From contig JABARP010000010.1 of assembly GCA_019186825.1 (NCBI GenBank), positions 111,037 to 175,036 on the forward strand: DNA of 64,000 bases, read 5' to 3'. A program made the translations under genes and the position numbers. Positions 34,647-43,879 of this stretch are shown here, piece by piece. The notes beneath the pieces are model-generated. The model was not told where the DNA came from, did not search any database, and saw nothing but the letters and a program-made list of their open reading frames with translations. Source of the DNA: Pyrinomonadaceae bacterium (GTDB taxonomy: Bacteria > Acidobacteriota > Blastocatellia > Pyrinomonadales > Pyrinomonadaceae). Every line of letters begins with the position of its first letter. The first letter of the stretch is position 1.

Positions 34647-34718
34647 GGGCGAAGCCTAAAAACGGTGTATGGATCTTTAGGGTCAACCCGAATGGGCTTC
34701 GGCTCATCGCAAACACCG
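34647..34718 (+). ncRNA. structured 5' leader of the M48 peptidase gene
   Basis: The leader can fold in competing ways. CGGTGT (34663-34668) pairs with ACACCG (34713-34718), enclosing a hairpin ATGGGC-TTCG-GCTCAT (34692-34707) with a UUCG tetraloop and a small GGG/CCC hairpin (34680-34689). Alternatively CGAAGCC (34650-34656) pairs with GGCTTCG (34695-34701), breaking the tetraloop hairpin and forming a pseudoknot with the outer stem. No known riboswitch class was recognised. It ends 24 nt before the ATG. Confidence 0.4.
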
Positions 34719-34742
34719 GGCATCGAGAAAAGAGAGACAGCT

Positions 34743-36134
34743 ATGAAAAGAACGGTAAGACAACATTTGGCGGCATATCTTGCGATCTTTGCGATCGCGG
34801 CGGCACCCTTTACGGCATTTGCTCAGACACGTGTTGAGCGGCCGAAGAATAAATATAAAGTTTCCGACGATGTAAAACTCGGCGACGAGAACGCCCGAAA
34901 GATCGAGCAGCAGTTCCCTATACTTCGCGACCGCGAGGCGACGCGATATGTCTCGCAAGTCGGTGAGAGGCTCGTTGCGGCGATACCGCCGCAATTCCGC
35001 GAACCATCGTTCGATTATCGTTTCGAGATCGTGAATGCGAGCGATATCAACGCTTTTGCTCTGCCGGGAGGCCCGATGTTCGTTAATCGCGGGATGATCG
35101 AGGCGGCACGCAATGAAGGCGAAATGGCCGGTGTTATGGCTCACGAGATCTCGCACGTTGCCCTTCGCCACGCAACAGCTCAGGCGACGAAGCAAGGCAG
35201 CGTCGGGAATCAGCTCGGTATCATCGGATTGATCCTTGGCGGTGCGATCCTTGGCGGCCAGGCCGGCGCACAGCTTGGCGCGCTCGGAGCGGCGGCGTGG
35301 ATGACGAAATACAGCCGCGAATACGAGACGCAGGCAGATACTCTCGGAGCCCAGATAATGGCACGGGCGGGCTACGATCCGCGTGATCTTGCGAATATGT
35401 TCCGTACGATCCAGGCCCAGAATAAGGGCGGCGGTGCACCCGAATGGCTCAGCAGCCATCCCGATCCGGGCAATCGATACGAGAAGATAATGCGTGAGGC
35501 ACAGATGCTGAATGTAGATCCGCGGCCGACGAATGAACGGGAGTTCCGACGCGTGCAGGAACGCCTGCGTGCCCTTCCTCCGGCGCGAACGATGGCCGAG
35601 ATCGAAAAGGGGATCCAGAGCGGCCAGACAGGGACGAACCCGACCGCGAACGGCATCTATTCAAGACGCGTTGCGTATCCATCGCGCGCAACACAGAATT
35701 ACAGCGGTATCGTTGAGGTAAGGATCCCGACGAACTGGAGGACCTTCGAGAGCGGAAATTCGGTTCAGTTCGCTCCGCAAGGTGCATACGGCAAAGACGG
35801 CATCACGCGTGGTGCGATGGTCGGCGTTATGCAGGGCAGCGGCAACCTCTCGCGTGACGCGCAGGCATATATAAATCAGGTCCTGGACGGCAACAACTAC
35901 CTTCGGCAGCAGTCGCGGTTCGGAAATGCGTATCTTGGTGACTACAGAGGCTATATGACGACGCTATCGGGACAGTCACCGATAACGGGAATGACGGAAG
36001 TTGCGACGGTCTATATGGCCTACGACGATTACAACAACTTCGTATATCTTGTAACTGTCGTTCCGGCGAACGAATCTTCGCGGTATTCGGCGGCATTCAA
36101 CCGAATGCTGACGAGCTTCCGAACGAACAGGTAA
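34743..36134 (+). CDS. M48 family metalloprotease
   Basis: Exported zinc protease of about 463 residues. The ATG at 34743, preceded by GAGAG, gives a signal peptide ending AFAQ. The zinc site HEISH is at 134-138, followed by a hydrophobic loop rich in Gly/Ala and then SREYETQADTLGAQIM with the third ligand. This layout matches BepA/LoiP-like periplasmic proteases for outer-membrane protein quality control. The C-terminal 200 residues form a separate beta-rich domain with no TPR repeats, unlike BepA. The structured leader may regulate it. Confidence 0.9.
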   Translation: MKRTVRQHLAAYLAIFAIAAAPFTAFAQTRVERPKNKYKVSDDVKLGDENARKIEQQFPILRDREATRYVSQVGERLVAAIPPQFREPSFDYRFEIVNASDINAFALPGGPMFVNRGMIEAARNEGEMAGVMAHEISHVALRHATAQATKQGSVGNQLGIIGLILGGAILGGQAGAQLGALGAAAWMTKYSREYETQADTLGAQIMARAGYDPRDLANMFRTIQAQNKGGGAPEWLSSHPDPGNRYEKIMREAQMLNVDPRPTNEREFRRVQERLRALPPARTMAEIEKGIQSGQTGTNPTANGIYSRRVAYPSRATQNYSGIVEVRIPTNWRTFESGNSVQFAPQGAYGKDGITRGAMVGVMQGSGNLSRDAQAYINQVLDGNNYLRQQSRFGNAYLGDYRGYMTTLSGQSPITGMTEVATVYMAYDDYNNFVYLVTVVPANESSRYSAAFNRMLTSFRTNR

Positions 36135-36159
36135 AACGGGTTGCCGAACGTGTCAGAAT

Positions 36160-36196
36160 GTGCGGATGGCCGCGGCTAGATGCTGCGGCTCCGCAC
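36160..36196 (+). terminator. GC-rich hairpin after the M48 gene
   Basis: GTGCGG pairs with CCGCAC, and inside that CCGCGGC pairs with GCTGCGG (one G-T), with a 5-nt loop. It lies 26 bp past the M48 stop. No T-tract follows, so intrinsic termination is doubtful; it may protect the 3' end of the message. Confidence 0.4.
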
Positions 36197-36273
36197 GTTC
36201 TTGAGGAAAAAAGACGTTTACAATGCCGTTTCATTGTGTTAGGTTTCGAGGGACGGCATAGATCGCTAAAGTT

Positions 36274-36555
36274 ATGCGTATTCAGGAGATGCGTTCCGGC
36301 CTTGTCCACTTCCCAAAGCGAACGGACGAGATCGACATCGACGAGATTTTTAGAAGAGTTATGGCCGATCCGCGCCAAACTGAACTAGTGGCTCTCTCGG
36401 ATCTTGAAGAACCGCGCTGGTCTGTTGTCTCGTTCTCGGGGCTGGAGGCAGGCGGGCTTACGTATGATCAAGCGACGGCCCTGATCGACGAGCTTGAGAA
36501 GCACAACATCTCCGGCCTCTGTGTAGTTACGGACGAAGCGGCCCGACGCGAATAG
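36274..36555 (+). CDS. hypothetical small protein
   Basis: A 93-residue protein, acidic and mixed alpha/beta in look (DIDEIFRRVMADPRQTELVAL, given here as residues 21-41, then SDLEEPRWSVVSFSGLEAGG and ALIDELEKHNISGLCVVTDEA). It matches no family I recognise. There is no strong ribosome site. It ends 3 bp from the convergent quinone oxidoreductase gene. Amino-acid composition supports a real gene. Confidence 0.6.
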   Translation: MRIQEMRSGLVHFPKRTDEIDIDEIFRRVMADPRQTELVALSDLEEPRWSVVSFSGLEAGGLTYDQATALIDELEKHNISGLCVVTDEAARRE

Positions 36556-36558
36556 ATC

Positions 36559-37539
36559 TCAGATCTCCAACACGACCTTTCCAACACTTTCATTTGAAGC
36601 TAGATATTGGTAAGCCTCTCGGACATCTTCGATCGGGAACACGCGCTCGATGTGCGGCTTCGCTGCGCCGGAATCAAGAAGAGGGACGACCTCGCGGATG
36701 AAATGCTCAGTCGCGGCGGCTTTCTCTTCCAGAGAACGCGCCCGCAGGAACGTCCCACGGATCGATGCGCGCTTTCTCAAGACGGCTCCAAGGTCGATCT
36801 CAGCTTTTGTGCCGCTTGTTAATCCAACGACGCTTAGACGGCCTTTCTGCGCCAGCGACGCGATATTCTCCGCGAAGTAGCCGGCGCCGACGAGGTCGAG
36901 TATTACGTCTGCACCGCGGCCTTCGGTCAGGGCAAGCACTTGTTTGGAGAATTTACCGTCGGCGCCCACGATGCCGTTCTCGAGGCCGCATCCGGCAAGC
37001 CTTGCGATCTTCTCTGCCGTACGAGACGTCCCGATGACGTGTGCTCCCGCGGCGAGTGCAAGGTCCAGTGCGGCAAGGCCCACGCCGGATGCGACGGCGT
37101 GAATAAGCAGCGTCTCACCGTGCTTGAGTTCACTCTGCGTAAAAACGGCATCGTGCGCCGTTATGTAAACCTCAGGAATTCCGCCGGCTTCTGTATAAGA
37201 AAGATTTTCGGGGATCGCGGCGAGCAGCGAAGTGTGCGAGACGAGATATTCTGCCTGGCCATGTCCGGCAGTAATGCCGAATACGCGGTCGCCGACCGCA
37301 AATCCGCAAGCGCCTTCGCCAAGCTCGGCGATCTCTCCCGCGAACTCAAGCCCCGGCATATTCGGTGAGTATCCCACAGGCGGCGGATAGCGTCCGGCCG
37401 CCTGAAGCAGGTCGGCACGATTTACGCCGGCGGCCCGAACACGCACGAGGGCCTCGTTGCGTCCCGGCCGGGGAGTATCAACGTCCATGACGCCGACGTC
37501 ATCGACACCACTGAATTCGCCTATCCAGACGGCCTTCAT
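36559..37539 (-). CDS. NAD(P)H:quinone oxidoreductase, zinc-less MDR (PIG3-like)
   Basis: A 326-residue medium-chain reductase without the zinc ligands of alcohol dehydrogenase. It has AGVNRADLLQAAGRYPPP, PGLEFAGEIAELG, a nucleotide-binding GxGxxA-type segment in AVASGVGLAALDLA, and the C-terminal GKVVLEI. This closely follows the PIG3/QorA type that reduces quinones. It overlaps the TolC gene's start region by 4 bp at the end of an efflux operon, so it may detoxify compounds the pump handles; that is inference. Confidence 0.92.
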   Translation of the reverse strand: MKAVWIGEFSGVDDVGVMDVDTPRPGRNEALVRVRAAGVNRADLLQAAGRYPPPVGYSPNMPGLEFAGEIAELGEGACGFAVGDRVFGITAGHGQAEYLVSHTSLLAAIPENLSYTEAGGIPEVYITAHDAVFTQSELKHGETLLIHAVASGVGLAALDLALAAGAHVIGTSRTAEKIARLAGCGLENGIVGADGKFSKQVLALTEGRGADVILDLVGAGYFAENIASLAQKGRLSVVGLTSGTKAEIDLGAVLRKRASIRGTFLRARSLEEKAAATEHFIREVVPLLDSGAAKPHIERVFPIEDVREAYQYLASNESVGKVVLEI

Positions 37540-39251
37540 TTTGACGGAGTGATGTTGTTCGCCTTAAGTGAATTGCCCGTTGCACGCCGCAGATCGACGA
37601 TCGCCTTATTCAAGTCTGTCCGCGCCTTGAGCTCAACGCTTTTTGCGGCAATGAATGCCGTCTGGCGTTCGAGAACTCGGTAAATATCCGACTGGCCTTC
37701 ATCGAGCTTTCGCTGTTCGGATGCGTATTGCTTTTCGGAATTCTCTCGAGCGATCGCTGCGGCACGAAGCCTCGCCTCGCCGCTCCTTACGGCCTGCATC
37801 GCATTCCGTACTTCGACCTGGATCGCTTGTTCGATCTGTTCACGCTGCGTCTCCAAACGCTCGGCATCGACCTTCGTTTTACCGAGAAGGGCACCCTCTG
37901 TCTTGTTGCCAAAGAGCGGGATGCTGAAGCTTATTCCGACGTGGTAGGTCGGATAGCGATTGTTAAATATGCCCCTGAACGGATTGCCTGTCAGTAGAGC
38001 GAGATTCGCCTGCTGTTGTGCACACGCCGGGCTGGTTGGATCGATGTTGCACGCGGTCGGAAACGATGTGCTGAAGTTCGGATTCTGACTGCCGCCTACG
38101 CCAGCCGTACCGTAGCTTGCGATGAGATCGACCTGCGGTTTTTTGAGTTCGCGATGATAACGCTGGTCGATCTTGTTGATGGCAAGCTGGGTGCCGATGA
38201 TCGCAAGTTCCGGACGATCCTTCAGTGCGGAATCGATCGCGTCGGTAAGCGTTGTGCCGGGTACGGTCTGTTCCACCGATTCGATCGGCAGGATCGCCTC
38301 GCCCCAGATCGCGTCCGTACGCGTCGGAGCGATGAGATTCTTCAACACATTCTCAGAGACGTTCACGGCGTTCAGTGCGTCGTAAACCGCCTGTTCAAAA
38401 TTTGCGACCTGTGTTTCCGCGGCAACAATATCTATCGGCGCAAGCTGTCCTTCGTTGACAAGCCTCTTGTTATGCTCGTACTGCGCTTTTGCGATACGTA
38501 CGCCATCGCGCTGCACTTGGAGATTTCTCAATGCAAACATCAGGTCCCAATACGCCTTTTCGACACTCGTTATAGTGTCGATCGTGCGCGAAAGGAATTG
38601 CGTATCGGTGAGCTCGACGTTTCGTTTCGCGATCTCGATACCGCGACGCTGTGCGTCGAACCGAAGGCCACGGAGCAGCGGCTGCGTTACGCTGAAATTT
38701 AGGCTCGACATATACTGCGGACTCAAAATGCTGATCGGATTGTCCGTAGTAACGCGCGAATTGTTGAACGTTCCGGAAAGCATCGTACCGAAGCTTGGTA
38801 TAAAGCCGGTGATACCCGCATTTGCGACGATCGTGCCCTGCGTGGTCTTGGGATTATTGCTGAAGATGCTAACGTTCGGTGCTGTTGAACGTTCGTAATA
38901 TGTTTGCCCCGCGAGCTTTGGTTCATAGACGCCGCGTGCCGCTTTCAGGTCGAACTCCGCCATCGAAGAGGTCTTGCGCGCGATCTCAATATCCTTGCTG
39001 TTGTCGAGCGCCATTCGCAGAGCTTCTGCGAGCGTGAGCGGATGCTCCTTTGTAACGTCCACGCCGACGCGCCCGAGGTCGGGAAGCGTCATATCGTGGC
39101 TTTTGAAATCAGGCGCGACATCAGGAACACCCTTCAGATCGTCGGGAAGTACTACTTGGCCAGCAGGTGTCGGTGTCGGCGTGGGAGTTTGGCCGAAGGC
39201 CGCAACGCCGCACACGGACAGTATAAAAAATAAGAGTAAAAGCCGCCTCAT
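37536..39251 (-). CDS. TolC family outer-membrane efflux protein
   Basis: An outer-membrane channel subunit of about 571 residues. The start at 39251 gives a signal peptide (MRRLLLLFFILSVCGVAAFG) followed by a TPTPTPTP linker. Two long helical OEP repeats follow (about 70-290 and 330-560), with heptad-rich stretches such as RTDLNKAIVDLRRATG. It follows the RND pump gene by 23 bp and overlaps the reductase gene. It completes the tripartite pump. Confidence 0.92.
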   Translation of the reverse strand: MRRLLLLFFILSVCGVAAFGQTPTPTPTPAGQVVLPDDLKGVPDVAPDFKSHDMTLPDLGRVGVDVTKEHPLTLAEALRMALDNSKDIEIARKTSSMAEFDLKAARGVYEPKLAGQTYYERSTAPNVSIFSNNPKTTQGTIVANAGITGFIPSFGTMLSGTFNNSRVTTDNPISILSPQYMSSLNFSVTQPLLRGLRFDAQRRGIEIAKRNVELTDTQFLSRTIDTITSVEKAYWDLMFALRNLQVQRDGVRIAKAQYEHNKRLVNEGQLAPIDIVAAETQVANFEQAVYDALNAVNVSENVLKNLIAPTRTDAIWGEAILPIESVEQTVPGTTLTDAIDSALKDRPELAIIGTQLAINKIDQRYHRELKKPQVDLIASYGTAGVGGSQNPNFSTSFPTACNIDPTSPACAQQQANLALLTGNPFRGIFNNRYPTYHVGISFSIPLFGNKTEGALLGKTKVDAERLETQREQIEQAIQVEVRNAMQAVRSGEARLRAAAIARENSEKQYASEQRKLDEGQSDIYRVLERQTAFIAAKSVELKARTDLNKAIVDLRRATGNSLKANNITPSK

Positions 39252-39274
39252 AAAAATATTTGCGTGAGCCTGCA

Positions 39275-42200
39275 CTAAAGCTTGCCGAGGAGCGAGCTGG
39301 TCGCCGTCGAGAATTTCCGTTTTGCTCCGCCAAAAAGTCGAGTTGCTATACGATTTATCCGGCTGAAGATCTTGAACTCGGAAATATCGTCAAAAATTGA
39401 ATAAAAGACCGGAACCGCTAACAGCGTCAGCAGCAAACAGAGCGATTGTCCGCCAACGACGAGCACACCGATCGAACGGTTCGTTCCAGATCCGGGCCCT
39501 GAGCTGATAACCAGCGGCAGCATACCCGCGACGAGCGCGATCGTCGTCATCAGGATCGGACGGAGACGGTCTCGGTTCGCCTGTATGATCGCGTCGTAGC
39601 GCGACATTCCTTGCGAACGCAGGTGATTCGTATGGTCTATCTGCAGGATCGCGTTCTTCTTTACGACGCCAAAGAGCAGCAGCAAGCCGAGGCCGGAGAA
39701 GATGTTCACGGTCTGCCCGGCGATAAGCAAGCTGAAGATACCGAACGGTATCGAGAGCGGCAGCGTCAGCAGGATCGTGATCGGGTGGATGAACGATTCG
39801 AACTGCGCGGCCAGCACGATGTACATAAAGATGAACGACAGGGCGAATGCAAGGATGAAGTAAAATCCCGCCTTGCCCATCTCTTTCGATTGGCCTACAT
39901 AGCCGGTCCGATACCCGCTTGGCAGATCGAGCTGTTTTACGTAGTTATCGATAGCAGAGGTGATGCTTGCCGCCGAACCGCCGGGTTTTGTATTCGCAAG
40001 CAGAGTTACCTGCCTCTGACGGTTCGTTCTATCGATCGCGCTTGGGCCTGTACCGGGCACGATCTTTACGACGCGATCAAGCGTTACAAGCCCGATCTTT
40101 GAGGACGGAACGACAACGCGCTTCAAGCCCTCGACGCTCGTTCTGAAAGGATTTATCGCACGGACACGAACTTCATATTGGTCGGTGCCTTCGTTATAGG
40201 TCGTAGCTTCCTGTCCGGCGATCAGTGTGTTCAATGCTTGAGAAACATCGCCAACACGGACGCCGAGTTCAGCGGCGACGGGCCGGTCGACCTCGAGCTG
40301 CACTTCGGGTTTGCCCGAGATGAGCGTCGAGTCCACATCGACGGCGTCAGGTATCGACTTCATTTTTTCGAGGATCTTTGCAGAATATTCCTCGAGCTTT
40401 TTCATATCCGGGCCGGAGATAAGGAACTGTACGTTCGCATTCCGGAAACCGCCGCCGGAGAATGCCTGCACCGGCTGTACGCCGAAGCGAAGGTTCGGCG
40501 GAAACTTGTTCGTGATCAGATCGCGCGTGTCCGTCATCAGCTGCTCTTGTGACTTCGCGCGTTTATTGATATCCGTGAGCTTTACGTAGATCGTACCGGC
40601 GTTGACGACCTGTGCCTGGCCGCCGCCAACGGTCGTCAGCGTGTCCGTAACGCCAGGCAATTTCCGTATCTCGGCTGCGATCCTTTCGAACTCCAGCGAA
40701 GAGGCCGAAAGACTTGTGCCCTCGGGAACACGCAGGGTCACCTCGAACTGCGACTGGTCATCGACTGGTAGGAAGTTCTTGCCGACGAACCAAAAGAGCG
40801 GAATGATGCTCAAGAACACGAGCAGCACGAGCCCGATGATCGCCCAGCGGTGAGCCATCGAGAACCGAAGCATTGCCGCATACACCCTATCAACGTGACG
40901 GAACCATCCGGTGTGCTTCGTGTCGTGTGATTCGAGCGTCTCGATCATCCCGTCGCCCTTTAGCCCTTCGATCACCTTTTCGGTATCAAGGGACCGACGC
41001 TTGATGAGACGGGCCGCAAGCATCGGCGTGAGAGTGAAAGAAACGAGCAAACTGACGGCAACCGCGAATGCCGCCGTCAAACCGAACGACGACATAAATT
41101 TGCCGACGATGCCCTGCATAAAGCCGATCGGCACGAAAACGGCCATAAGGCTCAGCGAAGTGGCGAGCACGGCGAGGCCGATCTCGCGCGTTCCTTCGAT
41201 CGCTGCCTGGAATGGGTTCATCCCTTTTTCATCGACAAACCGATAGATGTTCTCGAGCACGACGATGGCGTCGTCGATCACGATACCGACCATCAGCGTG
41301 AGCGAGAGCATCGTGATGACGTTGAGCGTATAGCCCATCGCGTACATCAAGGCGAAGGTCGAAATGATCGATGTCGGGATAGCAAGACCCGCGATGAATG
41401 TCGATCTGAAGCTCCAAAGGAACAGGAACACGACGATGGCAGCAAGGATCGACCCGACGATCAAGTGCTCTTCGATCGAATGGAGCGAACTTTCAATAAA
41501 AACAGAGTTGTCGCCGATGATGCGGACCGTATAATCCTTCGGCAGCGTCGGAAGGATCTCGGCAAGCTTTGCCTTGACGCCTTCGGCGGTCGCGACCGTG
41601 TTCTGGCCCGATTGTTTTGCGACGATCAGGGTAACGGCCGGCTGGCCGTTCAATCGAGCTTCACTGCGAAGCTCTTCGGCTCCGTCCTCAACATATCCGA
41701 GGTCCCTGATCTTGACCGGATAACCGCCACGCGTTGCGACAACGACGTTCTCGAATTGCTCAGGTTTTTGGACCTTACCGATCGTGCGGACACTCGTTTC
41801 CTTCTGGCCTTCGTCGAGACGGCCGGAAGGGAATTCCATGTTCTGGACCTTGAGCCCGGCCGATACCTCGGCCGGCGTTACGCCGTAGGAACGCATTTTG
41901 TCCGGGTCGACCCAAACGTTGATCTGCCGCTCCTGGCCGCCGATCATCGAGATCTGGCCGACGCCGCTAACAGATTCCATCGGCTGCTTGATCTGATCCT
42001 TTGCGAGCTCGGTGACCTCACGAAGCGATTTTGGTGCAGAGACAGTGATACGCAGAACAGGAGCAGCGTCGGTATCGAGTTTTTGGACCGTTGGCTGCTC
42101 GGCCGTATCCGGTAGATTCGGGATAACGGTCTGGACGCGGTTCTCGACCTCTTGCGCCGCGACGTTCACATCCTTTTCAAGGACGAACTGAACGAAAACC

Positions 42201-42472
42201 TGCGAGATACCTTCGATGGATGTCGAACGCAGTTCGTCGATGCCGCTGATCGTATTGACGGATTCTTCGATCTTGTCGGTGATCTCGGTCTCGATCTCCT
42301 GCGGCGACGCGCCCGGATTTACGACCGTGACCGTGATCGTCGGAAAATCGATCTTCGGAAAAAGATCCACGCCCAAACTTAAAAACGAAAAGGCGCCGAC
42401 GACCACGAGCGACATGATCAACATCGTCGCAAAGACGGGCCGTTTAACACATATTTCAGCTAACCACTGCAT
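39275..42472 (-). CDS. RND efflux pump, HAE1/AcrB-like
   Basis: A 1065-residue inner-membrane proton-driven pump with the standard twelve helices and two large periplasmic loops. The N-terminal VKRPVFATMLIMSLVVVGAF, here residues 9-28, begins helix 1. The proton-relay segment GIVIDDAIVVLENIYR in helix 4 holds paired Asp residues. The second half carries LLLLFGVVKKNAILQIDHTN, given here as residues about 945-964. It sits between adaptor and TolC genes. The substrate range is unknown. Confidence 0.95.
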   Translation of the reverse strand: MQWLAEICVKRPVFATMLIMSLVVVGAFSFLSLGVDLFPKIDFPTITVTVVNPGASPQEIETEITDKIEESVNTISGIDELRSTSIEGISQVFVQFVLEKDVNVAAQEVENRVQTVIPNLPDTAEQPTVQKLDTDAAPVLRITVSAPKSLREVTELAKDQIKQPMESVSGVGQISMIGGQERQINVWVDPDKMRSYGVTPAEVSAGLKVQNMEFPSGRLDEGQKETSVRTIGKVQKPEQFENVVVATRGGYPVKIRDLGYVEDGAEELRSEARLNGQPAVTLIVAKQSGQNTVATAEGVKAKLAEILPTLPKDYTVRIIGDNSVFIESSLHSIEEHLIVGSILAAIVVFLFLWSFRSTFIAGLAIPTSIISTFALMYAMGYTLNVITMLSLTLMVGIVIDDAIVVLENIYRFVDEKGMNPFQAAIEGTREIGLAVLATSLSLMAVFVPIGFMQGIVGKFMSSFGLTAAFAVAVSLLVSFTLTPMLAARLIKRRSLDTEKVIEGLKGDGMIETLESHDTKHTGWFRHVDRVYAAMLRFSMAHRWAIIGLVLLVFLSIIPLFWFVGKNFLPVDDQSQFEVTLRVPEGTSLSASSLEFERIAAEIRKLPGVTDTLTTVGGGQAQVVNAGTIYVKLTDINKRAKSQEQLMTDTRDLITNKFPPNLRFGVQPVQAFSGGGFRNANVQFLISGPDMKKLEEYSAKILEKMKSIPDAVDVDSTLISGKPEVQLEVDRPVAAELGVRVGDVSQALNTLIAGQEATTYNEGTDQYEVRVRAINPFRTSVEGLKRVVVPSSKIGLVTLDRVVKIVPGTGPSAIDRTNRQRQVTLLANTKPGGSAASITSAIDNYVKQLDLPSGYRTGYVGQSKEMGKAGFYFILAFALSFIFMYIVLAAQFESFIHPITILLTLPLSIPFGIFSLLIAGQTVNIFSGLGLLLLFGVVKKNAILQIDHTNHLRSQGMSRYDAIIQANRDRLRPILMTTIALVAGMLPLVISSGPGSGTNRSIGVLVVGGQSLCLLLTLLAVPVFYSIFDDISEFKIFSRINRIATRLFGGAKRKFSTATSSLLGKL

Positions 42473-42564
42473 AAGCTAGTCCAGAGTCCGGAGCGTGGAT
42501 GCGTGTCCTCTATTCGCATCAGCCCAGGCCGTTCAAATTCTTAAAAAGGCCGAAACTTCGTACC

Positions 42565-43869
42565 TCATTGATTCACGCGGACACCGTCGAACAGTGCTCC
42601 GAGGTTGTTCGTTGCGATGACGTCGTTCTCGGCGAGGCCATTCTTGACCTGGATCAGATCGTTCTCAAGCAAGCCGAGCTGAACGATCACCTCACGTGCA
42701 ACCCCATCCTTTACGACAAAAACCTTATTGACATCGCCGTCGGCACGAACGGCCGCGGTCGGGATCATCACGGCGTTCTCCGGCTGAGACTTTGTGATGC
42801 GAACCGTTGCGAACTGTCCGGGCTTCAACGCTCCGTCGGGGTTCGGTACGTCGGCCTCGACCGTCAACGTTCGTGCCGTCGCGTTCAAACTCGGTGAGAT
42901 ACGCACGACCGTGCCGATGAAATTGCGATCGGGATAAGCGCTTGTTTGGAGCGATATCGACTGTCCGGACTTGACGAGCTCGATCGATTGCTCCGGCACC
43001 TCGATCTTCATGCGAAGCGTCGAGGTCCGCATTATTGTGGCGATCTTCGGATTCGGCACGCTTGGGCTTACATACTCGCCCGGGTCGGCGGTCCTTTCGG
43101 AAACAAAACCGCTGATCGGGGCAAGAATTGCCGTGTCATTCACCGCTTTCTTTGCCTGATCCACCTGTGCTTCGGCAGATGCGACAGCCGCCCTTGCTGC
43201 GGCTTCCTGGGCTTGAGCGGACGCGATCGCCTTTTCGGCGACCTGTGCATTTGCGCGTGCGTCGGCAAGCTGGCCGGCAAGCGAATCGCGGGTTGCACGC
43301 CGCTGATCGAGGATCGAGCGTGAGATGTCGCCTGTCTTGAAAAGATTCTCGGCACGGGTCAGTTCTTTTTCAGCGAGCAGGAGATTCGCTTTGAGGCTGC
43401 GAACCTGCGGAAACTCTTCGACCGAGAAGTGCGAGCCGACCGGGACGCCAAGCTTTGCCTGTGCCTGACGCACGGCGGCCGCCGCGGTATCGACGCCTTT
43501 TCGGGCCTGTTCCGCGCTAGCCTGAGCCTGTTCGAGGCGAAGCCGCGCATCCCTCGCATCGAGGCGGACGAGCACGCTGCCTTTCGCCACGTAAGAGCCG
43601 ACATCAAAATTCACCTCGACCACCTTGCCCGGTATCGTCGGTGCGACGTCGGTCGATTCATCGCTGGCGAGGCTGCCGGTCGCTTCAAAATACGAAGGAA
43701 TTTGGTGAACAACTGCCTGCGCGGTCGTAACCTCGACCACCTGCGGCTGTGCATTGGCATTTGCATTCGCATCCGCCGACGAACGGCCACAGGCTGCGGA
43801 GAAAAGAATCACCGATACGGTTCCGCATAGTAGTAATGCAGGCACAAAACGCCTAGTTTTAAGAAACAT
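42565..43869 (-). CDS. RND periplasmic adaptor (membrane fusion) lipoprotein
   Basis: A 434-residue HlyD/AcrA-type adaptor. A signal peptide with lipobox (FSAAC, Cys at about residue 27) is followed by an Ala-Asn repeat linker. Then come a lipoyl half-motif (EVNFDVGSYVAKGSVLVRLDARD, given here as residues 90-112), a long coiled-coil hairpin (about 115-235), the second lipoyl half (ILAPISGFVSERTADPGEYV, about 245-264) and a C-terminal beta-barrel. It links the inner-membrane pump to the TolC channel. Confidence 0.94.
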   Translation of the reverse strand: MFLKTRRFVPALLLCGTVSVILFSAACGRSSADANANANAQPQVVEVTTAQAVVHQIPSYFEATGSLASDESTDVAPTIPGKVVEVNFDVGSYVAKGSVLVRLDARDARLRLEQAQASAEQARKGVDTAAAAVRQAQAKLGVPVGSHFSVEEFPQVRSLKANLLLAEKELTRAENLFKTGDISRSILDQRRATRDSLAGQLADARANAQVAEKAIASAQAQEAAARAAVASAEAQVDQAKKAVNDTAILAPISGFVSERTADPGEYVSPSVPNPKIATIMRTSTLRMKIEVPEQSIELVKSGQSISLQTSAYPDRNFIGTVVRISPSLNATARTLTVEADVPNPDGALKPGQFATVRITKSQPENAVMIPTAAVRADGDVNKVFVVKDGVAREVIVQLGLLENDLIQVKNGLAENDVIATNNLGALFDGVRVNQ

Positions 43870-43879
43870 TTGGTAAAAT

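Noticed and set aside
34647-34718. Possible cyclic-di-GMP (GEMM) riboswitch
   Set aside because: Short words such as CGAAGCC and ACCGGG recall the class, but the conserved order of tetraloop and receptor is not present.
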